DNA of 64,000 nucleotides from JADGOV01 sp963814355 (GTDB lineage Bacteria > Actinomycetota > Actinomycetes > JADGOV01). This document shows, one piece after another, positions 1 through 7,974 of this stretch. Where the stretch lies: NCBI GenBank assembly GCA_963814355.1, contig CAWFCZ010000031.1, positions 109,117 through 173,116 on the forward strand. Direction: 5' to 3'. Positions within the stretch are counted from its first letter, which is position 1, and each line of letters starts with the position of its first letter. The position numbers and the translations under genes are program-made. The notes beneath the pieces were generated by a model that was not told the DNA's origin, searched no databases, and saw only the letters and a program-made list of their open reading frames with translations.

Positions 1-280
1 AGGAGGGTGGCTGCACCACGACGTTCCACGACCGGATGGTCGAGCCGGTCACCAGGCCGGCGGTGACGTACGGGTCGGCCTGCACGAAGCGTTCGACGAC
101 GGAGCGGTCCTCGCTCGCCCAGACCAGCAGGGCGCGATCGGCCGGATCGGTGAACGCGCCGGCCATCAGCAACTCGCCGCGCTCGGCGGCCGCCCGAATC
201 AATGCCAGATGCTGCGCCCGCAGCGGCTCGCGGCGCTCCAGGTAGTCCGGGACCAGGTCGTAGAGCAGCGCGAGGTACAT
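1..280 (-). CDS. YciI-family protein (3' end cut by window edge)
   Basis: About 93 residues are visible before the window edge cuts the C-terminus. The start is the ATG read at 280-278, giving MYLALLYDLVPDYL. The pattern R-x-x-H near residue 23 (RAQHL) and the segment FVQADPYV are the conserved His and Asp-Pro neighbourhood of the small dimeric YCII alpha+beta fold. The biochemical role of most YciI proteins is unknown, so none is assigned. It is last in a minus-strand run, starting 12 bases after the GT2 glycosyltransferase stop, and is probably co-transcribed with it. Confidence 0.85.
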   Translation of the reverse strand, partial: MYLALLYDLVPDYLERREPLRAQHLALIRAAAERGELLMAGAFTDPADRALLVWASEDRSVVERFVQADPYVTAGLVTGSTIRSWNVVVQPPS

Positions 281-292
281 GGCGCAACTGTG

Positions 293-991
293 TCAGACGG
301 GCAGCGGCCGGCGGGCGAGGCGGATCCGGGCCAGGATCCACAGCGCCTCCACCCCGTCACGCCAGGTCAGCTTCTTGCCCTGCTCCCGGGTACGTGCCTG
401 GTAGCTGATCCCCACCTCGTAGGGCCGGATGCCTCGCTTGAGCAGCTTGGCGGTGATCTCGGCTTCCATCCCAAAACCGGCTGAGCGGATGTCCAGGGAC
501 CGGTACAGCGGCAGGGGCAGCAGCTTGAAGCAGGTCTCCAGGTCGCTGATCCAGGCGTTGAACAGCGCGTTGGCGGCCATGGTCACCGCCTTGTTGCCGA
601 CCACGTACCAAAAGGAGTACGCGGTGTGGCTGCCGAAGGACCGGGTGCCGTAGACGACCTCGGCATCGCCAGCCAGCACCGGTCGCAGCAGGCCGGGAAT
701 CTCCTCCGGCGCGTACTCCAGGTCCGCGTCACAAATGATCAAATAGTCGCCGGTGGCCAGGCCCGCGGCGGTCCGGATCGCCGCCCCCTTGCCGCGGTTG
801 ACCGGGTGGGAATGCCAGACCACGTCCGGGTGATCCACCTCGGACAGCAGTCGTATGGTGTCGTCGGTGCTGCCGTCGTCCACGACGACCAGTTCCACCT
901 CGCACCCGTACTCGACGGCGAGCACCCGACAGATGGCGGTCCGCAGGGTGGCGGCCTCGTTGTAGGCGGGCATCAGGACGGAGAGTTTCAC
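293..991 (-). CDS. family 2 glycosyltransferase (DPM1-like)
   Basis: A 232-residue soluble GT-A glycosyltransferase. It opens with LSVLMPAYNEAATL, followed by the nucleotide-sugar motif VVDDGSTDDT (about residues 36-45) and a metal-binding DxD in ICDADLEY (about 86-93). A later TCFKLLP and AEITAKLLKRG resemble polyprenyl-phosphate sugar synthases, so transfer of a sugar from an NDP donor to a lipid carrier at the inner membrane face is likely; the donor is not readable. It has no membrane segment. The start is GTG at 991 with a weak ribosome site, 15 bases after the upstream epimerase-like gene. Operon partners are the decarboxylase-like SDR and YciI. Confidence 0.9.
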   Translation of the reverse strand: MKLSVLMPAYNEAATLRTAICRVLAVEYGCEVELVVVDDGSTDDTIRLLSEVDHPDVVWHSHPVNRGKGAAIRTAAGLATGDYLIICDADLEYAPEEIPGLLRPVLAGDAEVVYGTRSFGSHTAYSFWYVVGNKAVTMAANALFNAWISDLETCFKLLPLPLYRSLDIRSAGFGMEAEITAKLLKRGIRPYEVGISYQARTREQGKKLTWRDGVEALWILARIRLARRPLPV

Positions 992-1006
992 CGGCGGTCG
1001 GCGCCC

Positions 1007-1972
1007 CTAACCGGCGATCAGCGGCTGGCGGCGGAACCAGTCGATGGTGTGCCGGAGCCCGGCCTGCAGGTTCACCACCGGTTCCCAGCCCAGCAGTTCC
1101 CGGGCCAGCCGAATGTCCGGGCGCCGGACCATGGGGTCATCCTGCGGCCGGGGCACATAGGCGATGCCGGCGTCGGTGCCCACCAGTTCTTGGATGACCT
1201 TCGCCAACTCCAGCATCGACACCTCGTGTGGATTGCCGATGTTCACCGGTCCCACCGCGTCGGAGCGCAGCATCCGCAGCACGCCGGACACGAGGTCGTC
1301 GACGTACTGGATGGAACGGGTCTGCGAGCCGTCTCCGGCCACGGTGAGCGGCTCCCCGGTGAGCGCCTGGCGGATGAAGGTGGGGATCGCCCGGCCGTCG
1401 TCCGGCCGCATCCGCGGGCCGTGGGTGTTGAAGATCCGCACGATCGCGGTGTCCACGCCGTGATAGCGGTGGTAAGCCATGGTCATCGCCTCGGCGAAGC
1501 GCTTCGCCTCGTCGTAGACCCCGCGCGGCCCGACCGGATTGACATGACCCCAGTACGACTCCGGCTGCGGGTGGACCTGCGGGTCGCCGTAAGTCTCCGA
1601 GGTGGAGGCCAGCAGGAACCGGGCGCCCTTCTCCTTGGCCAGCCCCAGGCTGTGCATCGTGCCGATGGACCCCACCTTGAGGGTCTGAATCGGCAAGTGC
1701 AGGTAGTCCACCGGGGACGCCGGCGAGGCGAAGTGCAAGACGGCGTTCACCGGGCCCGACACGTGCACGAAGTCGGTCACGTCGGTTCGCAGCAGCCGGA
1801 ACTCGCCGCGGCCGACGAGGTGCTCCACGTTGGAAGCCTTGCCGGTGAGGAAGTTGTCCAGGCACAGCACGTCGTACCCGTCGTTCACCAGCCGCTCGCA
1901 CAGGTGCGAACCCAGGAACCCGGCGCCCCCGGTCACCACCGCGCGGGGGCGGGCCGCCGCCGGCGAGGTCAA
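1007..1972 (-). CDS. UDP-glucuronate decarboxylase-like NAD-dependent SDR
   Basis: A 321-residue extended SDR. The NAD-binding Gly motif is TGGAGFLGSHL near the N-terminus and the catalytic YxxxK is in GVYDEAKRFAEA. The surrounding signatures STSETYGDP, YWGHVNPVGPRG, RIFNTHGPRM and GSQTRSIQYVDDL are those of UDP-xylose synthases, which convert UDP-glucuronate to UDP-xylose. Other UDP-sugar epimerases or dehydratases share the fold, but the HPQPESYWGHVNP stretch favours UXS. The start is TTG at 1972, sharing bases with the TGA of the CBS gene (TTGA overlap), so translation is probably coupled. It may supply a pentose donor for the GT2 gene downstream; that is inference. Confidence 0.88.
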   Translation of the reverse strand: MTSPAAARPRAVVTGGAGFLGSHLCERLVNDGYDVLCLDNFLTGKASNVEHLVGRGEFRLLRTDVTDFVHVSGPVNAVLHFASPASPVDYLHLPIQTLKVGSIGTMHSLGLAKEKGARFLLASTSETYGDPQVHPQPESYWGHVNPVGPRGVYDEAKRFAEAMTMAYHRYHGVDTAIVRIFNTHGPRMRPDDGRAIPTFIRQALTGEPLTVAGDGSQTRSIQYVDDLVSGVLRMLRSDAVGPVNIGNPHEVSMLELAKVIQELVGTDAGIAYVPRPQDDPMVRRPDIRLARELLGWEPVVNLQAGLRHTIDWFRRQPLIAG

Positions 1973-2403
1973 CTCCCCGAACTGATGTAGCTGATGAGGT
2001 GCTCCCGCTCGGCGGTGAGTTCCTCCATCCGGCTTTTCACGACGTCACCGATACTGACCACACCGACCAGCTTGCGTTCCACCAGAACCGGTATGTGCCG
2101 GATGCGGTGCTCGGTCATCAGGCCCATCAGGTGTTCGATGGAGTCCTTCGGGGTCGCTGTGGTGATCTCGGTGGTCATCAGGGCGCTGACCGGCCGACCC
2201 AGCACGTCACCCCGGCCGCGGGCCAGCGCCCGGACCACGTCGCGTTCGGAGACGATGCCGGTCACCGTCTCCCCGTCGGAGGACACCAGAACTGCGCCGA
2301 TGTTGTATTCGGCCAGCAGAGCCAGGAGCTCCTCGACCCGGGTGTCCGGGGCAACCGTCACCACCGACTGCCCCTTTCGCGTCAAAACATCACTGACCAG
2401 CAT
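1969..2403 (-). CDS. tandem CBS-domain protein
   Basis: A 144-residue protein made only of two CBS motifs: VSDVLTRKGQSVVTV with IGAVLVSSDGETVTGIVSERD, then VSALMTTEITTATP with RHIPVLVERKLVGVVSIGDVV. Stand-alone CBS pairs bind adenine nucleotides and act as energy or ligand sensors; the partner here is unknown. I prefer ATG at 2403 because a clear GGAGG lies 5 bases upstream. A GTG at 2415 would add four residues but has no spaced ribosome site. It heads the operon with the UXS-like SDR, GT2 and YciI genes, overlapping the next gene by TTGA. Confidence 0.9.
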   Translation of the reverse strand: MLVSDVLTRKGQSVVTVAPDTRVEELLALLAEYNIGAVLVSSDGETVTGIVSERDVVRALARGRGDVLGRPVSALMTTEITTATPKDSIEHLMGLMTEHRIRHIPVLVERKLVGVVSIGDVVKSRMEELTAEREHLISYISSGS

Positions 2404-2460
2404 CGATGCCTCCACTCCTGCCTCGGGTCGGTTCAGCGTAGTCGCCGGTCAGGCCCCTGG

Positions 2461-2502
2461 CACTGACGGTGGGGCACTGATAGTCGGGCACTGACGGTGG
2501 GC
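2461..2502. repeat. 14-bp tandem repeat, three copies, in a divergent promoter
   Basis: Units begin at 2461, 2475 and 2489 with the form CACTGAYRGTSGGG; the first and third are identical over 13 bases and a degenerate fourth (CACGGC) starts at 2502. They lie between the CBS operon (minus) and the small membrane gene (plus), just upstream of the latter's -10. An operator array or simple slippage repeat are both possible. Confidence 0.75.
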
Positions 2503-2534
2503 ACGGCATCGGCCCGTCCCCGACGCGCAGGGCC

Positions 2535-2540
2535 TACGAT
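2535..2540 (+). promoter_or_regulatory. -10 box TACGAT of a probable leaderless transcript
   Basis: TACGAT is followed by 8 bases and then the ATG at 2549. There is no ribosome-binding site, so transcription probably begins at or next to the start codon. Confidence 0.6.
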
Positions 2541-2548
2541 TGCGCCCT

Positions 2549-2737
2549 ATGCACCTGTCGGGGCCACGCATCATGCTGGGGTTCGGCATCACCGTCGTCG
2601 CCGGGGTGTGGCTGCTGGCGGTGGCGAACCGCAAAGTCGAAGTGAGCGCCCGGCTCTATCAGGCGGGTTATGTCATCCTCGGCTGGTTCGTCCTGATGAC
2701 CATCGACCTGTTCGCCGGTACCGGCCGCGGAAAATAG
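2549..2737 (+). CDS. small membrane protein, 62 aa
   Basis: A 62-residue protein with two hydrophobic helices: about residues 8-26 (IMLGFGITVVAGVWLLAVA) and 40-56 (AGYVILGWFVLMTIDLF). It ends in a short basic tail, TGRGK. ATG at 2549 is chosen because the TACGAT -10 sits 8 bases upstream; a TTG at 2540 would overlap that box. Third-position G+C is high, as expected for a real gene. I do not recognise the family. The stop codon lies inside a perfect terminator-type hairpin. Confidence 0.7.
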   Translation: MHLSGPRIMLGFGITVVAGVWLLAVANRKVEVSARLYQAGYVILGWFVLMTIDLFAGTGRGK

Positions 2738-2750
2738 CGGCCGGTACCGG
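2715..2750 (+). terminator. perfect 14-bp hairpin overlapping the stop codon
   Basis: CCGGTACCGGCCGC (2715-2728) pairs exactly with GCGGCCGGTACCGG (2737-2750) around an 8-base A-rich loop that carries most of the TAG stop. It lies between convergent genes and may act in both directions. There is no U-tract, as is usual at this G+C. Confidence 0.7.
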
Positions 2751-2785
2751 TTCGGCCCGGCGGGAACGATCCGACGCTCCAGGCG

Positions 2786-4420
2786 TCAGAACGACGACGG
2801 CGGCATCGGTGGGGTGCTCGGCGGCGGGGGGTTGCCGGCCAGCTTGTCGGTGACAGTGGGCGGTAGTTTGCTCGCCACAGCCGGTGGCAGCTTGCTGGCC
2901 ACCGCCCCCGAGACTTTCTGCGTTGTGCGCTGCACCTCCGGCCGCTGGGCGACCGTCGCGCTGGCCCGGCGGATCTGCTCGTACCGGCCGCGGCCGGCCC
3001 GAGTGCCCAGGACGTACCCGACGCCGAGGGTCAGAGCTGTCTTGATCTTGCTCATCGTGCTCCTTCCACGCTTCTTTACCTTGGTGGCGCCGGCGACGAC
3101 GGTGCCACCGGCGGACGTGACGTTGTGCGTCGCCGCCTTCTTCGCGCGACGCCGATCCCGGCGGCTGCGGGCCAACTCGCCGCTGGCCCGTCCGGCACTA
3201 GCCGCACCGCGGGCGCCGAGCTTGGCCGACCGCCCGGCGGCCAACCCGCCGGAACCGACCGCAGCCGCCGTACGGGCCGCGCCCTGCTTGGCACTCGCCG
3301 CGGCCGCAGCGGCGGTCGCCTTCGCGGCTGCAGCCGTCCGGTCCTTGGCCGCTTTCGTCCTGGCCGCGTTGGCCTTCTCAGCTGCCTTGGCTGCCGCCTT
3401 CGTCCTGGCCGCGTTGGCCTTAGCTGCCGCCTTGGCCCTGGCCGCGTTGGCCTTATCAGTTGCCTTGGCTGCCGCCTTGGCCCTGGCGATGTTACCCGCC
3501 TCGGCAGTCTTGTGCGCCCTGGCGGCCGCCTTCTTGGCGGCCTTGGTGGCGGCTTTGGTCGCCGCCGCGTTCGTGACGGCTGCCGTCCCGGCGGCGGCTG
3601 CCTGTGCGGCGGCGATCTGGGCCGGGGTGAACCCAGCGGCGGCCCGGTCCCGGGCAGCGGCCGCGTGCGCTCCAGCACGCCGCAGGGCCCGCTTGGTGTT
3701 CGATCGGGCGGAACGGCGGGCTCGCAACCGGCGCTTGGCGAACAGCACCGCGAAGACGGCGGCCACCGCACCGGCGATGCCGGCGTACTTGCCGGCGGTA
3801 CCCTGCGACTGGACGTCGGGCTGCCTGGCCAGGGGTGCCGCCGCCGGTGCGCGTGCTGGTGCCGGTGCGGGCGCCGGTGCCGGCGCTGGTTCGGGCGCCT
3901 CGGCCGCGGCGGGCGCTGGTTCCGGGGCCGGTTCTGGCGTGGTCGCCACTTCTGGGTCGGCGATCGCGGGTACCGGTGCGGTGTCGGCCGGCACCTCCTC
4001 CGTCGCCGGCTCGGCCTCGGCAGCCACGAGGGGCTCGGAACCGGTGGCTTCCGCCGCCTCGGCCGCGGTCACGTCGGTGGGCAAGATGCTGTCCGAGGCG
4101 TCGGCCGAGTACGGCACACCGTAGTGCGAGTAGAGCGCGGCCTCCTCGTCGGTGGACAGCCGCTCTTCCCCGGCGGGCAGCGGGGCGCCCGCGACCAGGT
4201 CGGCGGGGACCGACACCCGGATTCTCTGGTCGGACTCGGTGGCGTCCAGCAGCGGCACGACGGCGGTCCGGCCATCCGGGCGGGTCACCAGCAGCCACTC
4301 CGGCGCCCCGGTCTCGAGATCTGCGTACACCCGGGCGCAGGTGCCGAGTTCGACGCCGTCGGCGTCGATGACCCCGCGATCCACCCAGTGTTTGGCAACT
4401 TCGCGGTCAGGCAGTGACAT
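2786..4420 (-). CDS. PRC-barrel / transmembrane / histone-H1-like Lys-Ala-rich protein
   Basis: A 544-residue mosaic. Residues 1 to about 105 look like a PRC-barrel domain with the common actinobacterial end LSTDEEAALYSHYGVPYS. An acidic Pro/Ala linker with repeated AP and EPAP follows to about 213. One hydrophobic segment (IAGAVAAVFAVLFA) comes next, then some 220 residues of Lys/Arg/Ala repeats such as KANAARTKAAAKAAEKA that resemble the histone H1 tails of HupB or Hc1. Near the C-terminus GYVLGTRAGRGRYEQI is the YtxH-like motif of actinobacterial membrane proteins, before a Pro-rich end. ATG at 4420 has AGGAG upstream; the frame is open further but without coding character. A membrane-to-nucleoid tether is possible but is inference. 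Confidence 0.8.
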   Translation of the reverse strand: MSLPDREVAKHWVDRGVIDADGVELGTCARVYADLETGAPEWLLVTRPDGRTAVVPLLDATESDQRIRVSVPADLVAGAPLPAGEERLSTDEEAALYSHYGVPYSADASDSILPTDVTAAEAAEATGSEPLVAAEAEPATEEVPADTAPVPAIADPEVATTPEPAPEPAPAAAEAPEPAPAPAPAPAPARAPAAAPLARQPDVQSQGTAGKYAGIAGAVAAVFAVLFAKRRLRARRSARSNTKRALRRAGAHAAAARDRAAAGFTPAQIAAAQAAAAGTAAVTNAAATKAATKAAKKAAARAHKTAEAGNIARAKAAAKATDKANAARAKAAAKANAARTKAAAKAAEKANAARTKAAKDRTAAAAKATAAAAAASAKQGAARTAAAVGSGGLAAGRSAKLGARGAASAGRASGELARSRRDRRRAKKAATHNVTSAGGTVVAGATKVKKRGRSTMSKIKTALTLGVGYVLGTRAGRGRYEQIRRASATVAQRPEVQRTTQKVSGAVASKLPPAVASKLPPTVTDKLAGNPPPPSTPPMPPSSF

Positions 4421-4569
4421 GGCTCTCCTACGGACGGCTCGCGGGCAGGCAGTGATTGGGCGTTCCGGATTCTCGTCCCCTTCGGTACCGGAGGCAAACC
4501 GGGCGTAGCGCCACCAGGCCTTGCCGCGGCCGGTGCGGGGGGGCTGCGTGCCCAGGTTCGGCCATGCCC

Positions 4570-4575
4570 TACGCT
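4570..4575 (+). promoter_or_regulatory. -10 box TACGCT of a probable leaderless transcript
   Basis: TACGCT is followed by 8 bases and then the GTG at 4584, with no Shine-Dalgarno sequence. Confidence 0.55.
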
Positions 4576-4583
4576 GCCGCACT

Positions 4584-5384
4584 GTGCCCGCTGACGGGAT
4601 CCACGCGTCCTTTCTGCGTACCTCCGTCGATGGCGCGGTGGCCACACTGCTGATCGACAGACCCGAGAAGCGCAACGCGATCAGCCTGGAGATGTGGGGG
4701 TCGCTGCCCGGTTTGGTGGCCGAAGTGTGCGCCGATCCCGGGGTCCGGGTGTTGGTCGTCGCCGGCGCGCATCGCGGCGTGTTCAGCGCCGGCGCGGACA
4801 TTGCCGAGTTCCCCGCCCTACGCAGCGAAGTGGACGTCGGTCGCTACTACAGCGCCACCATCCGGGCCGGCCAGCGGGCGGTCGCCGAGGCGCGGGTTCC
4901 GACGATCGCCGCCATCTCCGGCACCTGCCTCGGCGGCGGGTGCGGGCTGGCGCTGGCGTGCGACCTGCGGATCGCCGACGACGCGGCCCGCCTCGGCATC
5001 CCGGCGGCCCGGCTCGGGATCGTCTACAGCCTGCCGTCGACCAAGCGGCTGGTCGACATCGTCGGACCGGCCTGGGCGAAGCAGATGTTGCTCACCGCTG
5101 ACCCGGTCGACGCGGCCACCGCGTTGCGGATTGGGCTGCTCAACGAGGTGCATTCCCACGAGGCGCTCTGGCCGCGGGTGGGCCAGCTGGCCGAGCACAT
5201 CGTGGCCCGCTCGGCCTTCTCCGTCGAGTCCTCGAAGGAGATCATCAATCGCATCGCCGCGGGGCAGGACACCGACGACGAGCAGTGCCAAGCCCGGTAC
5301 GACGCCTCCTACGTGGCGGAGGAGTACCTGGCCGGGGTGGCCGGCTTCCTCGGCAAGCGCACGGTTCCGGCCACTTCCGGCTGA
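4584..5384 (+). CDS. enoyl-CoA hydratase/isomerase-family protein lacking both catalytic Glu
   Basis: A 266-residue crotonase. The CoA and oxyanion-hole segments are DRPEKRNAIS, GVFSAGADIAEF and GTCLGGGCGLALACDLRIA. In bona fide hydratases one Glu follows GGGC and a second lies in the F-x-x-PE stretch. Here these positions read GGGCGLA and GIPAARLGIV, so both Glu are replaced (Gly and Ala). Water addition is therefore unlikely; another crotonase reaction (decarboxylation, isomerisation, thioester hydrolysis) or a binding role is possible. GTG at 4584 is preferred over upstream in-frame starts because a TACGCT -10 lies 8 bases before it. It is divergent from the PRC/H1-like gene and convergent with the desaturase. 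Confidence 0.85.
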   Translation: MPADGIHASFLRTSVDGAVATLLIDRPEKRNAISLEMWGSLPGLVAEVCADPGVRVLVVAGAHRGVFSAGADIAEFPALRSEVDVGRYYSATIRAGQRAVAEARVPTIAAISGTCLGGGCGLALACDLRIADDAARLGIPAARLGIVYSLPSTKRLVDIVGPAWAKQMLLTADPVDAATALRIGLLNEVHSHEALWPRVGQLAEHIVARSAFSVESSKEIINRIAAGQDTDDEQCQARYDASYVAEEYLAGVAGFLGKRTVPATSG

Positions 5385-5390
5385 GGCGGC

Positions 5391-6323
5391 TCAGCTCGCG
5401 GCGGCCGCTTTCGCCGCCCGGGCTGCCCGGCGGTCTTCGAACCGGCTGGCCGCTTGGTCCAGCTTGGCCAGGTAGGCAGCCATCTTCTCGCGGGCCTGCT
5501 CACCCTCGGCACCGAGGTTGTCCCGGTCGAAGACCCGCCAGACCTTGAGCACCGGCGAGAGCACCTGGTCGTGGTGGATCCGGGCATCGTAGATGCCGGC
5601 CTCGGCAATCTGCGCCGACCGGCGGGCGAACCCGCCGAGCGTGCTGCCGGGCATCTGGAAGCCGGCGACGACGTCGGCGACCGCGGTGAGGGTTTCATCC
5701 GGTGCGATCTCCAGCGCCGCGCCCAGGACGTTGCGATAGAACAGCATGTGCAGGTTCTCATCCGCCGCGACCTTGGCCAGCAACCGTTCGCAGTCCGCGT
5801 CCTGGCTGATCACGCCGGTGTTGCGGTGGGAGATCCGGGTGGCCAGTTCCTGCATCGAGACGTAGGCGATCGAGCGCAGCACGTCGGCGCCGAAGCTGGA
5901 GTCGAACCCGACCTCCATATGGCTCATCCGCTCCTGCTCCAAGGCGATCGGGTCGACGGCCCGCTTGACCAGCAGCAGGTCCCGGATCGCGGTGCCGTGC
6001 CGGCCTTCCTCGGCCGTCCAACGGCCCACCCAAGTGCCCCAGGCGCCGTCGCCGCCGAAGACGTTGTAGATCTCCCGGTGATAGCTGGGCAGATTGTCCT
6101 CGGTGAGCAGGTTCACCACCAGCGCGGTCCGGGCCGCCGCCGGCACCGGCGACTGCTCCGGCGACCACGCCTCGCCGTCCAGGACGCCGTCGAAGGTGCG
6201 GCCCTCGCTCCACGGGATGTACTCGTGCGGAAACCACTCCGTCGCCGTGGCCAGGTGGCGATCGAGTTCCTTGGCGACGACGGGTTCGAGCTCAGTCAAC
6301 AGCGCGGTCTGGGTCCATACCAT
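5391..6323 (-). CDS. acyl-[acyl-carrier-protein] desaturase (soluble diiron)
   Basis: A 310-residue protein with the ferritin-like four-helix diiron fold. Ligand motifs are LTEDNLPSYH (about 73-82), TAEEGRHG (about 103-110), a Glu in MQELATRISHRN (about 157-168) and ADENLHMLFY (about 187-196). This is the FAB2/DesA type that introduces a double bond into acyl-ACP in the cytosol using O2 and reduced ferredoxin. Length is close to mycobacterial DesA2. The start is ATG at 6323, the only candidate, with GGAGG about 12 bases upstream. The stop is 6 bases from the stop of the convergent crotonase. Confidence 0.92.
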   Translation of the reverse strand: MVWTQTALLTELEPVVAKELDRHLATATEWFPHEYIPWSEGRTFDGVLDGEAWSPEQSPVPAAARTALVVNLLTEDNLPSYHREIYNVFGGDGAWGTWVGRWTAEEGRHGTAIRDLLLVKRAVDPIALEQERMSHMEVGFDSSFGADVLRSIAYVSMQELATRISHRNTGVISQDADCERLLAKVAADENLHMLFYRNVLGAALEIAPDETLTAVADVVAGFQMPGSTLGGFARRSAQIAEAGIYDARIHHDQVLSPVLKVWRVFDRDNLGAEGEQAREKMAAYLAKLDQAASRFEDRRAARAAKAAAAS

Positions 6324-6408
6324 CTTCTTCGTGTACCTCCGTTGGCTGCCTTCCAGGGTATCGGCCCGGGGTCTTGACCCCCAACGCCCGGCGGTCCGCA
6401 GCGGGCAG

Positions 6409-7896
6409 GTGCGCCGGCAACCGCTGGCCCGCGGGCCGGTGCGGGGCGCCGCGGCCGCGGTATCCGGACTGCTGTTGGCCCTCAGCGGCCGGTACGGCTA
6501 CCACCGCGACGAGCTGTACTTCCTCCAGGCCGGCCGGCACCTGGCCTGGGGGTACCCTGACCAGCCGCCGCTCGTACCGCTGATCGCCCGGGTCATGTCC
6601 GGGCTTGCGCCGGATTCGGTGGTCGTCCTGCGGCTGCCCTCGACGCTGACCGCCGCCGCCATCGTGGTCCTGACCGGGTTGATCGCCGGCGAGCTGGGCG
6701 GGGGCCGAGCCGAGCAGGGACTGGCCGCGGGGTGCGCCGCCGCCTCCGCGGTGGTGCTGGCCACCTGCCACCTGTTGAGCACCGCCACGTATGGCCTGCT
6801 CGCCTGGACTGCGCTGAGCGCCCTGCTGGTCAGGCTGCTGCTGGGCAGCGAGCAGCGGTTGTGGCTGGCCGCCGGCTTGGTCGCCGGGGTGGGGATGCTG
6901 GCGAATCCGCTGGTGGCCGTGCTGGGCTTCGGGGTGTTGGCCGGCGTGCTGATCGCCGGACCGCGGGAGGTGCTGCGCAGCCGGTGGCTGTGGGCCGGGG
7001 CGTTGCTCGCCGCCCTGATCGCGGCCCCCTACCTGGCCTGGCAGGCCGGTCACGGCTGGCCGCAGTTGGAGATCTCCCGGGCCATCGCGGCCGGTTCCTC
7101 CGGCACTTCCGAGCCGCGGGCGCTCTTCCTGCCCTACCAGCTGGTTCTGGTCAGCCCGGTACTGGTGCCGATCTGGGTGGCCGGTTTGGTGCGGTTGTTC
7201 CGCGACCCGGCGTTGTGCCGGCTGCGCGCCCTGGCCTGGGCCTACCCGGTGCTCGCGGTGGTCTTCGTGGTGACCGGCGGCAAGCCGTACTACCTCGCCG
7301 GGCTGTATCCGCTGCTGCTGGCCGCCGGTGCCGCCCCGGCCGTGGCCTGGGCCGGCCGCCGCCGGCGCCGGCTGCGCCGCTGGCTGCTGGCGGCGGCCGT
7401 GGTGTTCAGCGTCGTGGTCGGCGGGACCGTCACGCTGCCCGTCCTGCCGCTCGACGCGCTCGCCGGCAGCCACCTCGTCGCCGTGTCCTACGATCTCGGC
7501 GAGCAGGTCGGCTGGCCACGCTTCGCCGCCGTCGTGGACGGCGTGTACGCCGGGCTGCCGCCGTCGCAGCGGGCCACGGCGGTGATCTTCACGAGCAACT
7601 ACGGCGAGGCGGGCGCCGTCGACCACTACGGCCGCGCGCTCGGCCTCCCCAGGGCGTACAGCGGCCATAACGGCTACTGGTACTGGGGACCTCCGCCGCA
7701 GACCGGTGGGCCGACCCTCGCCGTCGGCTTCTCGGCTGCCGAGTTGAGCCGGTACTGGACTTCGATCACCCCGGCCGCGACGATCACCAACGGGCACGGC
7801 GTGGACAATGACGAGGAGGGCAACGTGGTCTACCTCTGTCGCGGTCAGCCGCGGCCGTGGGCGGCGATCTGGCCGGGCCTGCGCCAGCTTGGATAA
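6409..7896 (+). CDS. GT-C glycosyltransferase, PMT_2/ArnT-like membrane protein
   Basis: About 495 residues with some ten hydrophobic helices. The first extracytoplasmic loop carries the acidic pair in GRYGYHRDELYFLQAGRHLA followed by GYPDQPPLVPL, which is the signature of PMT_2 glycosyltransferases that use polyprenyl-phosphate sugars. GGKPYYLAGLYPLLLA lies in the later helices. It ends with a soluble domain of about 120 residues containing IFTSNYGEAGAVDHYG. The acceptor is unknown. GTG at 6409 is chosen by the N-terminal basic stretch before the first helix; a GTG at 6439 is equally possible. It is divergent from the desaturase. Confidence 0.82.
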   Translation: MRRQPLARGPVRGAAAAVSGLLLALSGRYGYHRDELYFLQAGRHLAWGYPDQPPLVPLIARVMSGLAPDSVVVLRLPSTLTAAAIVVLTGLIAGELGGGRAEQGLAAGCAAASAVVLATCHLLSTATYGLLAWTALSALLVRLLLGSEQRLWLAAGLVAGVGMLANPLVAVLGFGVLAGVLIAGPREVLRSRWLWAGALLAALIAAPYLAWQAGHGWPQLEISRAIAAGSSGTSEPRALFLPYQLVLVSPVLVPIWVAGLVRLFRDPALCRLRALAWAYPVLAVVFVVTGGKPYYLAGLYPLLLAAGAAPAVAWAGRRRRRLRRWLLAAAVVFSVVVGGTVTLPVLPLDALAGSHLVAVSYDLGEQVGWPRFAAVVDGVYAGLPPSQRATAVIFTSNYGEAGAVDHYGRALGLPRAYSGHNGYWYWGPPPQTGGPTLAVGFSAAELSRYWTSITPAATITNGHGVDNDEEGNVVYLCRGQPRPWAAIWPGLRQLG

Positions 7897-7915
7897 GCCG
7901 CCCGACTCGGGTGGC
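7897..7915 (+). terminator. short GC hairpin after the GT-C gene
   Basis: GCCGCCC (7897-7903) pairs with GGGTGGC (7909-7915) with one G-U pair and a 5-base loop, starting directly after the stop at 7896. It is a plausible weak terminator before the transporter gene. Confidence 0.4.
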
Positions 7916-7974
7916 CGCTCAGCTGTGGGTGCCGACGGCGGAATGCGCCGTGCCGGCCCGGGAGTTGCAGCGGC

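Noticed and set aside
626..1990. 454-codon plus-strand frame opposite the UXS-like SDR
   Set aside because: It is the antisense shadow of two clearly recognisable genes and matches no protein family.
2814..4124. Long Ala-rich plus-strand frame
   Set aside because: It is the complement of the Lys/Ala repeat gene; GC-rich repeats keep several frames open. The minus frame has the PRC-barrel and YtxH motifs and an AGGAG.
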